Shown: positions 1 through 11,600 of the stretch, in pieces
Layout of the letters: the number at the start of each line of letters is the position of its first letter
Position numbering within the stretch: position 1 is the first letter of the stretch
Source: Cyprinodon diabolis
Taxonomy: Eukaryota > Chordata > Actinopteri > Cyprinodontiformes > Cyprinodontidae
Assembly: GCA_030533445.1 (NCBI GenBank)
Contig: CM060072.1
Location: 22,236,767 to 22,300,766, forward strand
Direction of reading: 5' to 3'
Length of the DNA: 64,000 bases
Notes under the pieces: generated by a model
What the model was told of the DNA's origin: nothing
The model's input: only the letters and a program-made list of their open reading frames with translations
Database searches by the model: none
Position numbers and translations under genes: made by a program

Positions 1-166
1 CATCTTTATCCACCTTATGTGTGATTTCCTTCTAGTTATTTGATGTTTTTTTGTTTCCACTGCATTGAAACGCCATTTTGAGACCTATAAGATGACAGAT
101 GTTATATGAATGTGTTTAAACATACAATTAGACACTCATTAGGATTTTTTTCTCCCTCACTTCCAG

Positions 167-1484
167 ATGGAGAACATCTTGCTGACAGACAATGGTGAGT
201 GAAACAGTGAATCAGCAGAGGGCAGCAAACCTCTGAGCGCAGGAGCTACTGCAGAGTCTCTGCTGTCTATTCACATTTTATTCTTTTTACAATAAGATTA
301 GGTTATATTGAAATAGGATGTTGGCAGGTTTTTTTGTAACTGGTGAATGTCTTATAGGAAATCTTGGTAGATGCTTATAATGATTCATAGAAAATTATCC
401 TTTGTAGGCCACCTTCGCCTTGCTGACTTTGGTTTGTCCCGTCGCTTAGAAAGAGGAGGCAGAGCCTTTACAATCTGTGGAACCATTCAATACATGGGTG
501 AGGAAAAACTGTGCATGCTGAAATGCGTGAATACACCAATATTTAGAGGGTTGTTTTTTTGTTCTGAAGTAAGGGTGAGAATGTAAAAAAAAAACAAATG
601 AAAGAGTGTTACCATGTTTTTTCTGCTCTGCAGCCCCAGAGGTGCTCAGTGGTGGACCATACAACCACGCAGCCGATTGGTGGTCACTAGGAATTCTGAT
701 TTTCTCATTGGCTATTGGGAAGGTGAGCCCTTGTTTCCAATGTGTCTTGAATGATAATCAGGTCAGGAACAGCTAAGCTGAATTTTAGCCATAAAAACAG
801 AAATGTTCTGGTTTGGGTATAATTTAAGATCTTTGTAAGAGTTAAATAAATCTGTCTTAATGTGCCTGTGCAGTTCCCTGTGCCTCCTGAACCTGACCAC
901 TGCAGTATGCTGAGGAAAGTCAGGAGTTTTCCTTATGAAATGCCCCTCATCCTCAGTTCATCGCTCTCCATGTTAATAACAGAGGTACTTCCTAAATATG
1001 AAAGCATGTTTCTGACTTAGTGTGACTAAATTAATAACTAAAAAGTCATAATTTGTTATTTTTTAACCAGCTTTTATGCAAAAATCCCCTGCGCCGCCTG
1101 AGGACCCTGGAACGTTTCAAACGTCAATCTTTCTTCTTTGGAACATCCTTTGACTTGGACCTCCTTCAGCGTCAGCCAGTGGAGGTGACCGGGACCGTCT
1201 GGTTGTAGAAAATTTAGTTGTTTTCTTGCTGATCTAAAGGGAGTTTACTCCTCTGTCAGGTGATCCTGAAGCTCAGAGAGAGACCAGACCGTGCTGCCAA
1301 AGCTCGAAGGGGCCTCACGTTGTCCCTGCAGCCTCTGAGGGGCTTCGACTTTGATTCGCTGCTCAGCCCCGCCACCACGCCGGACACACAGCTGGATGGG
1401 GATTCACGCACAGCTGTGCTGCTGCCTGGCCCCTCGCTGCAGCCCCATCAGGAAAAAACTCCACGCAGAGAAGTATTTGTATAA
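167..1484 (+). CDS. rskr: RSKR (SgK494-like) ribosomal protein S6 kinase-related protein, 3' part only
   Basis: Six exons are visible: 167-194, 408-497, 634-722, 874-984, 1071-1184 and 1260-1484 (stop TAA). They give 218 residues; the 5' half lies outside the window. The first exon carries the catalytic-loop end MENILL, with the Mg-binding Asn. The second carries LADFG (the DFG motif) and an activation loop with GTIQYM. The third completes MAPE (the APE motif) and ADWWSLGI of the alpha-F helix. The last exons hold an AGC-kinase-like C-terminal tail ([10 protein letters not shown], then RQPVEVILKL). This order is that of AGC serine/threonine kinases related to RSK, and its place beside aldoc and pigs matches the vertebrate RSKR neighbourhood. 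The catalytic HRD is in a missing exon, so activity cannot be judged. Substrates are not known to me. All introns are GT-AG. Confidence 0.85.
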
Positions 1485-1568
1485 CAGAGCATAAGTCTGC
1501 AGCAAAGTGGAAAAGAAAGGCCTACATTATGTGTAAAGAAAAAAACAACAGACATCGGATTTACAGAA

Positions 1569-1574
1569 AATAAA
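1569..1574 (+). terminator. probable poly(A) signal of rskr
   Basis: An AATAAA hexamer lies 85 bases after the rskr stop codon, in an A-rich stretch. It is the first canonical signal downstream. Assigned by position only. Confidence 0.5.
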
Positions 1575-1615
1575 AAATGATGTATTTAATCGCAGAGCCA
1601 TATTTCCCCATATTA

Positions 1616-2290
1616 ACTGTGCTTTGCAAAAGTACCCCTACCCTTTGAGCTTTTTAAACATTATCTCATACTGGATTCAGTTTATGTAGTGAAAAGTGAA
1701 TTTTATAGACCAATTTAAAGTAAAGCAGTAGCACAAATGCACAAAGTTTAATATATTTTAAAAAGAAAAGCTTTATTATGCAATTGATTTAATTTAACCA
1801 ATTGGATTGAATGCTCTTGTAGGTTTAATTAAAATGTGTTTCCCCATAGCTGGGCTGCTAATTTCTGTTGCATATTTTGCTGTAAATCCAGCTGGGGGTA
1901 TGACTCTTAACAGCTTTGCACATCCTGACTCTGAACTATTTGTTGAATAGCTGAATCAGATTAGATAGAGAGCATCTTTGAGCATCAGTTTTAAACTCTT
2001 GCCACTAATTGTCATTTAGATATATGCAGTGACTTTAACTAGGCCTTTTTTTAACAAATAAGCAGCCTCTAAGAGGTTTTTCTCCAGTGGTGCCCTGTAA
2101 TGCTCCTCCCAACCTTCTATCAGCTCTGACTTTCCCATTCCTGCCAAAGATAATCTCCTCTACAGTATGATGCTGCCAACCCTTGGGTATTCAAGGTTAG
2201 ATGCACTGTTTGTTTTCTAAAGCACAAAACATTAATTTAGCATGCATTTGAAATATCATTACACCTGATAACTTCTGTTTTTATGGAACC
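1616..2290 (-). mobile_element. decayed Tc1-like transposon relic
   Basis: The left edge (gctttgcaaaagtacccct) resembles the end of a common fish Tc1 family. Further along come a stretch like the N-terminal transposase region (gagagcatctttgagcatc) and then, on the minus strand, the remnant of the Tc1 GGGSIMLWG motif, seen on + as tatgatgctgccaaccc near 2166. Frames are broken throughout, so this is a dead copy. The family match is from memory of Tc1 sequences; a RepeatMasker run would settle it. Confidence 0.6.
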
Positions 2291-3224
2291 GTCTACGTAG
2301 TTTTTCTCAAAATAAAAAGTTGGCTTCTTCTGCTTCCTTTAAGAGGCCTTCCTTCTTACAATGCTGACTTAAAGTCAGGGTTTATGGATCGGAGAGTGAA
2401 ACGTTAACCTGGATTCTGTTCCAGGACGAAAATCTGAAGCCACAGAAAAGTAGCATTTATGCAGAGATTAAATGACACACCAGTTGTCCTGGATCCATTA
2501 AGAGAAAACTTGGTGAAAACACTGGCTTTCATTTTTAATTGAACAAAGAAGCACTGTTATGCTTCTTGACCTTGATCCTCACAATATAAAGATGTAAGGT
2601 GAGTAATTTAAGATTCATGGGTACTTTTGCACAGTGCTACAATAGTTTTTTTCTTTATTTTTCATGTTTACCTTTTCGCACTTAACATGTCTTTAGTAGT
2701 ATTTGTTCAGTGGTTGTGTGCCATCACTCCTTTAATGAAACATCCAGTGCTTCCTCATAGATCGCGATTTTTAAACATTTGTGGTTATTTGTCATGTTTC
2801 CTTTTTTTTTAAAGTGCACAAAAAAGCTATCCATCTGTTATTTAGTCATACCCTAACTTTATGTCCAATGCCCTGCCTGCAGATTTTACTGAAGTGAGAA
2901 CATCTCCATTGTTCTCAGAGTGAAGTAAACAAAAGCTTTAGAGTGTGAAGGTCATACTCGTTACTCTGCATTAATGCTCACAACCTGTGACTCAGGGGTG
3001 CAATAGCTGGTTTTATCATGATAACTTTACACAGTTAAATGTGAATAAACAGCTCTTTGACATTCATCTGTTTTATACCTACCAAGGCTATTTTCTACTG
3101 CAGGTTCCTCACTGAACAGATACATAAATATATTGTGATTTTTAAATGTAATGTTTACCCAGATTGCTTCACACGCACAGTTCAGAGCTTAATCTCTCGG
3201 TCACAAAATTCTTATGTACATATA
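2291..3224. other. AT-rich intergenic DNA, no gene seen
   Basis: The sequence is AT-rich with short T and A runs. The small ORFs here (for example 2627-2812) have no recognisable domain and low-complexity composition. I see nothing functional between the relic and the intact Tc1 copy. Confidence 0.5.
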
Positions 3225-4472
3225 CACTATATTGCCAAAAGTATTTGCTCACCTGCCTTGACTCACATATGAGCTTAAGTGACATCCCGTTCCTAATCCA
3301 TAGGGTTCAATATGACGTCGGTCCACCCTTTGCAGCTAGAACAGCTTCAACTCTTCTGGGAAGGCTGTCCACAAGGTTTAGGAGTGTGTTTATGGGAATT
3401 TTTGACCATTCTTCCAGAAGCGCATTTGTGAGGTCGCACACTGATGTTGGACGAGAAGGCCTGGCTCTCAGTCTCCGCTCTAATTCATCCCAAAGGTGTT
3501 CTATCGGGTTGAGGTCAGGACTCTGTGCAGGCCAGTCAAGTTCATCCACACCAGACTCTGTCATCCATGTCTTTATGGACCTTGCTTTGTGCACTGGTGC
3601 ACAGTCATGTTGGAAGAGGAAGGGGCCAGCTCCAAACTGTTCCCACAAAGTTGGGAGCATGGAATTGTCCAAAATGTCTTGGTATGCTGAAGCATTCAGA
3701 GTTCCTTTCACTGGAACTAAGGGGCCAAGCCCAGCTCCTGAAAAACAACCCCACACCATAATCCCCCCTCCACCAAACTTTACACTTGGCACAATGCAGT
3801 CAGACAAGTACCGTTCTCCTGGCAACCGCCAAACCCAGACCCGTCCATCAGATTGCCAGATGGAGAAGCGCGATTCGTCACTCCAGAGAACGCGTCTCCA
3901 CTGCTCTAGAGTCCAGTGGCGGCGTGCTTTACACCACCGCATCCGACGCTTTGCATTGCACTTGGTTATGTATGGCTTGGATGCAGCTGCTCGACCATGG
4001 AAACCCATTCCATGAAGCTCTCTGCGCACTGTTCTTGAGCTAATCTGAAGGCCACATGAAGTTTGGAGGTCTGTAGTGATTGACTCTGCAGAAAGTTGGC
4101 GACCTCTTCGCACTATGCGCTTCAGCATCCGCTGACCCCGCTCCGTCAGTTTACGTGGCCTACCACTTCGTGGCTGAGTTGCTGTCGTTCCCAAACACTT
4201 CCATTTTCTTATAATACAGCTGACAGTTGACTGTGGAATATTTAGGAGCGAGGAAATTTCACGACTGGATTTGTTGCACAGGTGGCATCCTATCACAGTT
4301 CCACGCTGGAATTCACTGAGCTCCTGAGAGCGACCCATTCTTTCACAAATGTTTGTAAAAACAGTCTGCATGCCTAGGTGCTTGAATTTATACACCTGTG
4401 GCCATGGAAGTGATTGGAACACCTGATTCCAATAATTTGGATGGGTGAGCAAATACTTTTGGCAATATAGTG
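3225..4472 (-). mobile_element. complete Tc1-family DNA transposon, apparently intact
   Basis: The element is 1248 bp. Its ends are perfect 29-bp inverted repeats: the left begins cactatattgccaaaagtat and continues to 3253, and the right (4444-4472) is its exact reverse complement. A TA dinucleotide flanks both sides (3223-3224 and 4473-4474), the target duplication of Tc1/mariner insertion. Inside is one uninterrupted transposase ORF on the minus strand. Perfect terminal repeats plus an open ORF point to a young insertion that may still be able to move. Confidence 0.95.
3307..4338 (-). CDS. Tc1-family transposase, full length (DD34E)
   Basis: This encodes a 343-residue transposase, the usual Tc1 length of about 340. 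I start at 4338 ([10 protein letters not shown]) because the upstream 38 codons of the open frame run back into the terminal repeat and are untranslated leader. The N-terminal half has two helix-turn-helix regions that would bind the terminal repeats, separated by a GRPRKLT AT-hook-like motif. The DDE catalytic triad is complete: Asp in LWSDESRF, Asp in FQHDCAPVH, and Glu in NPIEHLW exactly 34 residues later. The [11 protein letters not shown] motif typical of the family is present. No stop or frameshift is seen. The enzyme would cut and paste the element at TA sites in the nucleus. Whether it is expressed cannot be read from sequence. Confidence 0.95.
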   Translation of the reverse strand: MGRSQELSEFQRGTVIGCHLCNKSSREISSLLNIPQSTVSCIIRKWKCLGTTATQPRSGRPRKLTERGQRMLKRIVRRGRQLSAESITTDLQTSCGLQISSRTVRRELHGMGFHGRAAASKPYITKCNAKRRMRWCKARRHWTLEQWRRVLWSDESRFSIWQSDGRVWVWRLPGERYLSDCIVPSVKFGGGGIMVWGCFSGAGLGPLVPVKGTLNASAYQDILDNSMLPTLWEQFGAGPFLFQHDCAPVHKARSIKTWMTESGVDELDWPAQSPDLNPIEHLWDELERRLRARPSRPTSVCDLTNALLEEWSKIPINTLLNLVDSLPRRVEAVLAAKGGPTSY

Positions 4473-4474
4473 TA

Positions 4475-5545
4475 TTTATATATGCTTTATAGATAATAGA
4501 TCTATAAATCTATAACTATATAGATATAGAAGCATATTCCTCTTTATAAAGTTTATATGAACATTTTGGAGAGTATTTTCCTTGTGTGTCATGATGTCTT
4601 ATTGCATTTGCCATGTAGCACAAACAGGATATTAAAAGAGTTTTTCTGATTTCTTTTGCCTTTGCAGTGTGTTGAAATGATTTTGACCGGAACCCTGAAG
4701 TTCTGCAGCACTGCACCACATTATTTCAGCATTTCCATGCTGAGTTAAGAAATCACATTTTTTTGCATTTACTTAGTAGATTACTCAACAAAACCTACAT
4801 TTTGAAATAATGTGCTGCTTTTATTTAAAGAGTCCACTTTTGTTTTTTCTGCCATGCTTAAGATATATATTTAAACAATTTATGCAAACACAGTACCTAA
4901 TATGGGCTTTTACCTACTTTCATTGTGATTATTAATACATGTTTTGGAGGGCACTTGGGAAGCAGACTTTAGAATTTATCCACTGACAGTCTTATTAAAC
5001 ATCAAATCTGAAAGGTTTTTGATGTTTGCTTGTAAAAGTTACAATTATATTTCATTCAGTATTTACTTAACTTTTTTTTTTTTCAAAGGAACATTTATAT
5101 TTTAGGTTTATATGTCTATAACCAGATCAGTATTTTGGCTACAAATTTCTGTGTCTAGACACAAAACACATTCAATGACCCACTTGCTCCACAAATGGAA
5201 GGTGTTTGTTTTAAGCTAAAATAAAGCTACACTACTAGTGGGTTCTCTGCTTTTATTGGCTTGCAAACTCACACAAAGTTATGCATCATTGTGGAGAGAA
5301 AGACAAACAATATCCATGATTTGTGGACTTATATTAATCTCCAAAACTTAGTATGTCGTCAAACTTCAACTACTTATATTTTCAGTGTCTAAATCAGCTT
5401 TCCCAATCTGGACTGACGTCTTTGCCTGTTCTTCCTAAAAATAAAAGTAAGCTTAATAAAGATGGTGCAGCAGTTGGTTTTAAAAGTCATATTGCAGTTT
5501 CACAAATTTCAATAATGTAAAAGCACCTCTAAGGCATGTAAATGT
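4475..5545. other. AT-rich intergenic DNA, no gene seen
   Basis: AT-rich sequence with T runs (for example around 5071-5083) and no ORF of recognisable content. I see no promoter, RNA gene or repeat family that I can name. Confidence 0.5.
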
Positions 5546-5549
5546 TAGC

Positions 5550-5800
5550 TCTGGTTGCATGTGGTCCTGCTGGAAGTTGACCTCCATTCCAGTTTGAATT
5601 CTATCTCACTGGTTTTTCATCAGCAGTCTTTCATTATTTAAGTCCATCATCCTGCTAGATAAGGCTTCTTCGCTCCTGGAGGAAAAACAAGCCAGCAGTA
5701 TGATGCTGCCACCACTGTGCTTTGCTGTGGGTATGGCGTGTTCGCCATGATAGTTTTCCACCACAAATATTGTTTTGCATAAAGGTGTAAAAGTTCATTT
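5550..5800 (-). mobile_element. second decayed Tc1-like relic
   Basis: The + strand reads ggtcctgctggaagttgacc near 5562 and cagtatgatgctgccaccac near 5697. These are the complement of conserved Tc1 transposase coding stretches, the latter encoding GGSIML-type residues on the minus strand. It is followed by a ttttgcat block typical of the same family. Indels destroy the frame. Confidence 0.55.
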
Positions 5801-5942
5801 AGGCAAGGCAAGGCAAGGCAACTTTATTTATACAGCACATTTCATACACAATTCAACTCAGTGAGCCTCACAGCAACACTAACAATACAAACACAATAAA
5901 ACAATCTCAATCACTACAAATATATATAAAAAAAAATCATAC

Positions 5943-6570
5943 ATTAAAGCTGCAGTCTGTAACATTGAGAAGAGAGCAGACTTTGACTGAAAATTTGAAG
6001 AAAAACAGGTTTCACGCCACTCCCCCACCCTCTCTGCTTCACTCATGCCCCACCTCCAAGCTCCACCCCTCTCACAGCATCTGCGCGGCTACCGCATGCG
6101 ACCAGAATCGTCCAAGCAGCGTACACGGCATGGAGTGTGAACCGGTAAGAGCGATAACACTCACCTCCAAGCAGCTAGATATAAGATGCTGGTTATACCG
6201 AAGTTTGCCGTGTGAGCAGTTGCAGGGCAGTTTTTCTTTCGCTGGTGGCTGTCGCTCCGCCCTGACATCCACGCGCGCCCTCCTGACTGCGGCAGCGGCA
6301 GGTTAAGCGGTGAGAGGGGGGGGGGCGGGATTCAGCGTGTGTGAGCTGTGATTGACACTCCATCAGACGCTCCTCTGGCTGTGATTGGTTGTTTTGACTC
6401 GTCCCGAATTATTCTTTCCAGATTGAAATACAGGCAGTATGCGGGACCAATTGAAGCACTTTTTTTTTTCAGGTTACATATCACATGTACTGCTGTCTGG
6501 GCATAGGGACAGTTTTAGCCAATATGACAAAAAAGTGATTTTTAAAAACTTACAGACTTCAGCTTTAAAA
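5943..6570. mobile_element. MITE-like element with terminal inverted repeats
   Basis: The ends are near-perfect inverted repeats: attaaagctgcagtctgtaa at 5943-5962 and its imperfect complement ttacagacttcagctttaaa at 6550-6569. The interior is about 590 bp and GC- and CpG-rich, with a G run at 6317-6326, in contrast to the AT-rich flanks. Without transposase coding it is non-autonomous. The superfamily is uncertain; a TTAA-type target is possible because TTAA/TTTAA lies at both edges. Confidence 0.65.
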
Positions 6571-6604
6571 GAAGTTAAAATACAATCAATCGCCATAGGC
6601 ACCA

Positions 6605-6841
6605 CTAAATAGGCAACCTGGACTTAAACATAGTCAGGGTTGAGGCCTGTTTTATGTTCTCCGTGAGGCTGTTCCAGACCTTGGCTGCATGAAACTGAAA
6701 TGCAGCCTCGATAAGTTTAGTGGTGACTCTAGGGACCACCAGGAGACCCCTCCATAAGGATCTTAAGGCCCTAGATGGTTCATATGGCTCTAGTATGTCG
6801 GAGATGTACTTTGGTGCTAAACCATGAGAAGACTTGTACAC
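6605..6841 (-). pseudogene. LINE reverse transcriptase C-terminal fragment
   Basis: The minus-strand ORF of 78 codons contains HGLAPKYISD, LLVVPRVTTK, AAFQFHAAKVWNSL and FKSRL. This is the conserved C-terminal tail of L2/Rex1-like fish LINE polyproteins. No reverse transcriptase catalytic motif is present, so the copy is heavily truncated, as usual for LINE 3' ends. Confidence 0.7.
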
Positions 6842-6849
6842 TTATAAAC

Positions 6850-8144
6850 TCACCTGATCACAGCACCCCCATTAACATACTTGTTGACATCTAAAAACAC
6901 CTTGAAATTTTCTTGTGTCTTGGCTTCTTAGGTTGGTTTTAATTTTTTTTATTGCACTATCCTTCCTACCACTTCCCTGTTATACATTTGTTTATGTTAC
7001 TCAAATAAGGATCCATTCAACAAAGCCTGTGGTAAAAAATCAGAAGAATTATTTTTTCCAAAGATGTTTCCTTGTTCCTTTACACTTGATAATGTCTATA
7101 GGCTGACCTGCACCTGTGCTTACAATAAGTAGGTCATTAAAAGAACTGTCAATGTGCTGTGTATATGTCAGCATGCTGTTTACAGCGTGACTGATGTGTA
7201 ATATTGAAGGTCACCACTCATGGGTTCTGACGGAAGCTTTTTAGTAACATATGCAGCTTTAGTTCAAGCCCAACTAAGATCATCTGTTTGGTCCGAAAAT
7301 GTAACTTTGACCACAATAAATCTGGAATACATCGTTTTGACTTGTTACATTGGCTTTCTTGTAATGACCCCTTAAGACCTCGGATCCCTTGTTTGGTCTT
7401 TTCTATATATGCAGGTCTACACCATAAATAACTTCAATTCTTAGCGATGACTCCCTAAGAGGCTCTGAAGGCAAGACGCCGACTGTTGCCACTGTACACA
7501 GACTGCATGGCCAGTCTGTACGTGAGTGAACTACAGCATAGTGAGCCTTGTCCACAGCCTGCTGCAAGAACTGTGTAACTGGTGTCAATAGATAGAAAGA
7601 GATATATATATTAAAAACATTGAGAAGCGAGAACGGATATTTTTGTCAGGGACTTCTAAAAACGCTATAATTTCCTTTTGATCTGTTAGCTTTCTTAACC
7701 TTTTCTAATCCAACACAACATGTCTGTTTGGAAAAAATGTCCTGCATTTAGTTAAGCTAATTATTAAAAAAGTTCACGTGTTTTATTAAAGGCCATTTGT
7801 TATTTTTAGATTGAAAAAAATAATAATAATAAGCAGCCAGCAGCCCCGTAACCAGCATGGAGAACACCGAGGTCATGTCCTCAGTATTTTACAGTTTTTT
7901 ATTTATTTATTTTTTTTTAATTCAGAGAAATGTCAAACTATATGATGGAAATTGTTATGACTTTGGTGTAAAGATCAGAATGCATTCTCATTTGTTTAAA
8001 AAAATAATAAAGTTTGCAATATTATTGCAAGTCATTTGATCCATTTAGTGGGCCATGCACATGCATGGGGATGGTGGTGACAATAAAAAATAGTAGCAAT
8101 AATAATTCAATATTAATAACAACAACAAGAATAATAATATAGTA

Positions 8145-8175
<31 letters not shown>

Positions 8176-8440
8176 CACTCACTCAAATACTCTTTATTTT
8201 GTGAGTTTTTGAACTGTTATAATAAGCATGTTCATATTCACCTCCTTGATGGGCTTGTGATTTAACTCTCTTTATTCACGTTTCCAAAATATATTTTAAA
8301 AAGTCGCCACCATAGGATGTTTTTTGGTCAAGTAAGATTTATCGCAATATTTGACATGGGTATTTCCAAAACCCTGGTTACGGCCCTGGTAGCCAGTGAG
8401 GAAAAGATGCAAAATCATGCTGCGTTGCTCTCGATCTAAA
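6850..8440. other. AT-rich intergenic DNA upstream of aldoc, with AAT microsatellite
   Basis: No gene is recognised. A (AAT)n microsatellite runs at 8144-8171 within a wider ATA/ACA-rich tract from 8080. Short ORFs lack known domains. Confidence 0.5.
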
Positions 8441-8530
8441 TGGCTGTTTGAGACGCGCATGCGCACTAGACGCAGTATCGCTCCATCACATGACGCAGGG
8501 GGTTTAGCTCCTCCCACCGAACCGAGAAGC
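8440..8530 (+). promoter_or_regulatory. aldoc: CpG-rich putative aldoc promoter
   Basis: CpG density jumps here (gacgcgcatgcgcactagacg at 8452-8472, then gacgcag and cacatgacg) relative to the AT-rich flanks, just before a likely non-coding first exon. I see no TATA box at a useful distance, consistent with a CpG-type promoter. The transcription start is not fixed. Confidence 0.45.
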
Positions 8531-8633
8531 TTTGAAAAGGGTCACGTCGCGCTGCAGCAGTGAAACAGGAGACGGCTCCGCATCTCAAACGTACAGCTCA
8601 CCTGTTCTGTCTACAGAAGACATCCACTAACAG
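8531..8633 (+). other. aldoc: probable non-coding first exon of aldoc (5' UTR)
   Basis: GC-rich sequence ending in ctaacag followed by a consensus donor gtaaaa at 8634. The coding exon of aldoc begins right after an acceptor at 13537 with only five leader bases, so an upstream non-coding exon is required. Vertebrate aldolase genes have this arrangement. The 5' limit is estimated. Confidence 0.55.
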
Positions 8634-11600
8634 GTAAAAACCATATTTAAAATAAGAGTTGTAATATGTTGTAGTTTTAATAGTTTCAGATTTAACAACT
8701 TTGACGGAGACGTTCATGATGATGCTGATGTGGAATGTGATGCTGCGAACCCGAAGCTAACGTTATCCTCCTAGCTTGTTAGCTACAAATTATTCATTTT
8801 ATTATGAGCGTACGTCAGTTATTTTGACAGTTAGTCACTAAAACACCCTTGAGCTTTCTAGGTTGTAAATAAATATCCAATTAAAGTTGCCTATTTTGAT
8901 AAATGGACGAAGTACGCAACAGGAAGGGCGTTAAAACCGTTGACCTTCAAGGATGGAAGTGAAGGAGAGAGGCCTCTTCTGTCGGCTTTCTGTCCGGCCG
9001 TAACGTAGCAGAAGTCTGCTGATAGAAACGTGGTTGACTTGATGACACATTTGGGGCATAAAAACGTGGTTCGCAGCAGTGGAATAAGCTGGGGGAGGGT
9101 GATGATGTAGTCGTTTCCTGTCAGAGTATCTGTTCAAGTGCACGTAGACCTCTGGAGTGACGAATGCGGGGCGGGTTTAGGAGAAACGCCATGATAACCG
9201 TATATGTAAATTCATATGTTTATGGAAAAATTTAAAACAAGGAAAATTAGCTGTTAGTTTAGACGCCTTGGAAGTCTTTTTATTTTAAACAAAAACTGTA
9301 TATTTTCAGCATGTAAAATAATATACCTTGTTGCCAAGCAACATCCCAGCACAAATCTTTTAATGCCTGATTCCTTTTTTAATTTAAACTCAAATATTAT
9401 TTTTTTCAACTACTAATGCAATCAACTCTTCCTAACAGTTCCAGTAAATGTGAAGCATCCTCATGTAGCCTGTTTTCAACATGAAAGTGCTGCTGATGTA
9501 TAACCTGCATCAAAGTCTTCACATCCACTGTAACCTCCTGTATCAGGGAGCAAATGGGCAGTGCTCCTGCTAGTGCTGCTGGATCAAAGCCTGAAGATAG
9601 AAATACAGGGACCTGCATCAGCTCCAAGCCCTGCAGCCTGTCTGGTAAAAACATAGCAAAGCAAGCAGGCTCTTTTTTCATGTTTAGCGCTGCTCTGCAG
9701 GAGCCATTTCAGCTCTATAGCTTGCAAGCTGGAGACAACAAGTTGGGTTAATCTCCAGAGGGGCAAAATTATGCAGGCAGTGCAGCAGAACATAGATCCC
9801 ATTTCCATTTGACTGTGCCATCCTCTCCTGACTTGCTTATTGCAAGAGTAATGTATATATATTTCCTATGTGCAAATGCAGCCTGATCCAGTTGATGCCA
9901 GCCCACCCAGTCCCTGCTTATACATGCTTGGCATCATAGTTTGCAAGCTTGAATCATGTAGTTTATAAGCTTGCAGAAATGCTTCACAACAGACAAGCTG
10001 TAACTTTCTTATTGTATCTGTTGGCAATGATGTTTAAATACTTGTGATCTCTGGCAACTGGATGGTGCTTCTCAAGGTGAAAATGGACACATCAGACACG
10101 TAATGGCTCGGTTTCAGGAAGTAATAAATACTAGCATGTGTTTACTTTTTTAATGCATCTAGTAAAGTAATTCTCAACATGTTCACTGCCATTGGTAAAG
10201 TGAGACATGGGGTCATCTCCTTTTTTTATTATTTATTGAGGCTGGTTATAATTAACACATTCTGTATGATTTCAGTACATCCTGTTAGTTTCTGAAGGGA
10301 TTCCTTGTGACGCAGCAGGGAGTTGTCTTGATGTGGCAATGCAGACCCAGCGTCTGCCTTTTTGAGTCGAGCCACTGTGCAACAGGCTGGAGAGTACATT
10401 TAAGGTGTGACTGGGAGAAAGTCACGACATAATCTCTGCTTCTCTCAATTGGGAGATATTTATATACTATTTTAAAATCCCTGTGCAATGAAACAATTAA
10501 TCAAGCGCACCTCAAACTGGCCTGCTTAGGACTTTTACTACTTTTACCAACAGCAGTGGAGACATGACAGAAGGGTAGCATTTAAATGTCACTAAAATCT
10601 AGTGCTGTATCAGCATGTATTTTTGTAATTGTAATTGTCTCCTCAAAAGTTTCCTTCACCAAGTGTGGTAATGATTTCTCATAAGGTCACCTGACCTTGA
10701 CAGCTTAATTCAAAACAATAGAAATGACAAACATCACCGGAGCCCAATAATTAAGGTTAAAGAGTTTTTTTGTTTGTTTTTTTTTACACCCTATGAAGGT
10801 GAAAAGATAGCTAATGGGACAAGCATGTAGGACGGCCTCGTGTAAACGTATCACCAGAATAATTGAGATTAGGAGGACCACTTATTTGGATCCACCCGAA
10901 AATAAAAGATCGTCCCCTATACCTATAAGGGAACCTATGATTAATGATTATAAATTATTTTAAAGCTTTTTCAGTTTTGATGCAACTAGAAGAAACGTGG
11001 ATCTTTCATCCCACTTCCTCATTTCTTCCCGTTTTAAACCTTCCTTTTGTACAGGAACAGGTTGGATTAAAGATTTTTGTTTTGTGTGTTTTTTTTTTTT
11101 TTTTTAGCACTGCTGGTTGTAAAGTAAGGGAATAAACTTTAAAACATTTGATGTCTTACAGGCATCTTCTTAGATCTCTGCTAGTTCACCTGAACGGCTT
11201 CCATTTTAGGGATTGTTTTGCAGCGACACGGTCACTGGGCTCAGAACTCGCTTTAGAAGACAGTGGGATGGTTTTATTTAATTTTGTTTTTTATACATTT
11301 GAGTGGAAAACAAAGATCAACTTCATATTTTCCTTTCACATTGCCCAAATAGGTTTTTCTAGAGATGATGAAACTTTTGACATTTACTTGGATATAGTCT
11401 TCCTCTGTCCAGTATTTGTACATTGATCTGATGATGTTTGCTCCTTTTTCATTCATATCAGAAGCATTTGGGGATATAGTTTTTATGCAACAGAGGACCC
11501 CCACGTGTGATGACTTTTCAGATGCCTTTTGGGGACATTTAACAGGGAAGCAGGACTTGAAACGCACTTCAACACTTCAGTAATCCCTGTAATCTCCTCT

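Larger units (their letters stand above)
5798..6850 (-). mobile_element. LINE-type interspersed repeat, split by a nested MITE
   Basis: The left end has four tandem ggcaa(g) units followed by ctttatttatacagcacatt, the well-known tail of a fish interspersed repeat. On the far side of the nested MITE (5943-6570) the repeat continues to about 6845. Its minus strand there encodes a LINE reverse transcriptase C-terminus (see 6605-6841). I read the two halves as one antisense LINE-derived copy interrupted by a later insertion. Confidence 0.6.

Noticed and set aside
3164..4015. 283-codon + strand ORF
   Set aside because: It is the antisense shadow of the Tc1 transposase; the minus frame carries the complete DD34E domain.
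9406..9681. 91-codon minus ORF in aldoc intron 1, considered as a SPAG5-like or other neighbour gene remnant
   Set aside because: No recognisable domain, no splice partners, and the sequence does not resemble the coiled-coil protein expected beside ALDOC.
11274..11567. 97-codon minus ORF in aldoc intron 1
   Set aside because: Low-complexity residues, no domain, no splice sites that join it to anything.
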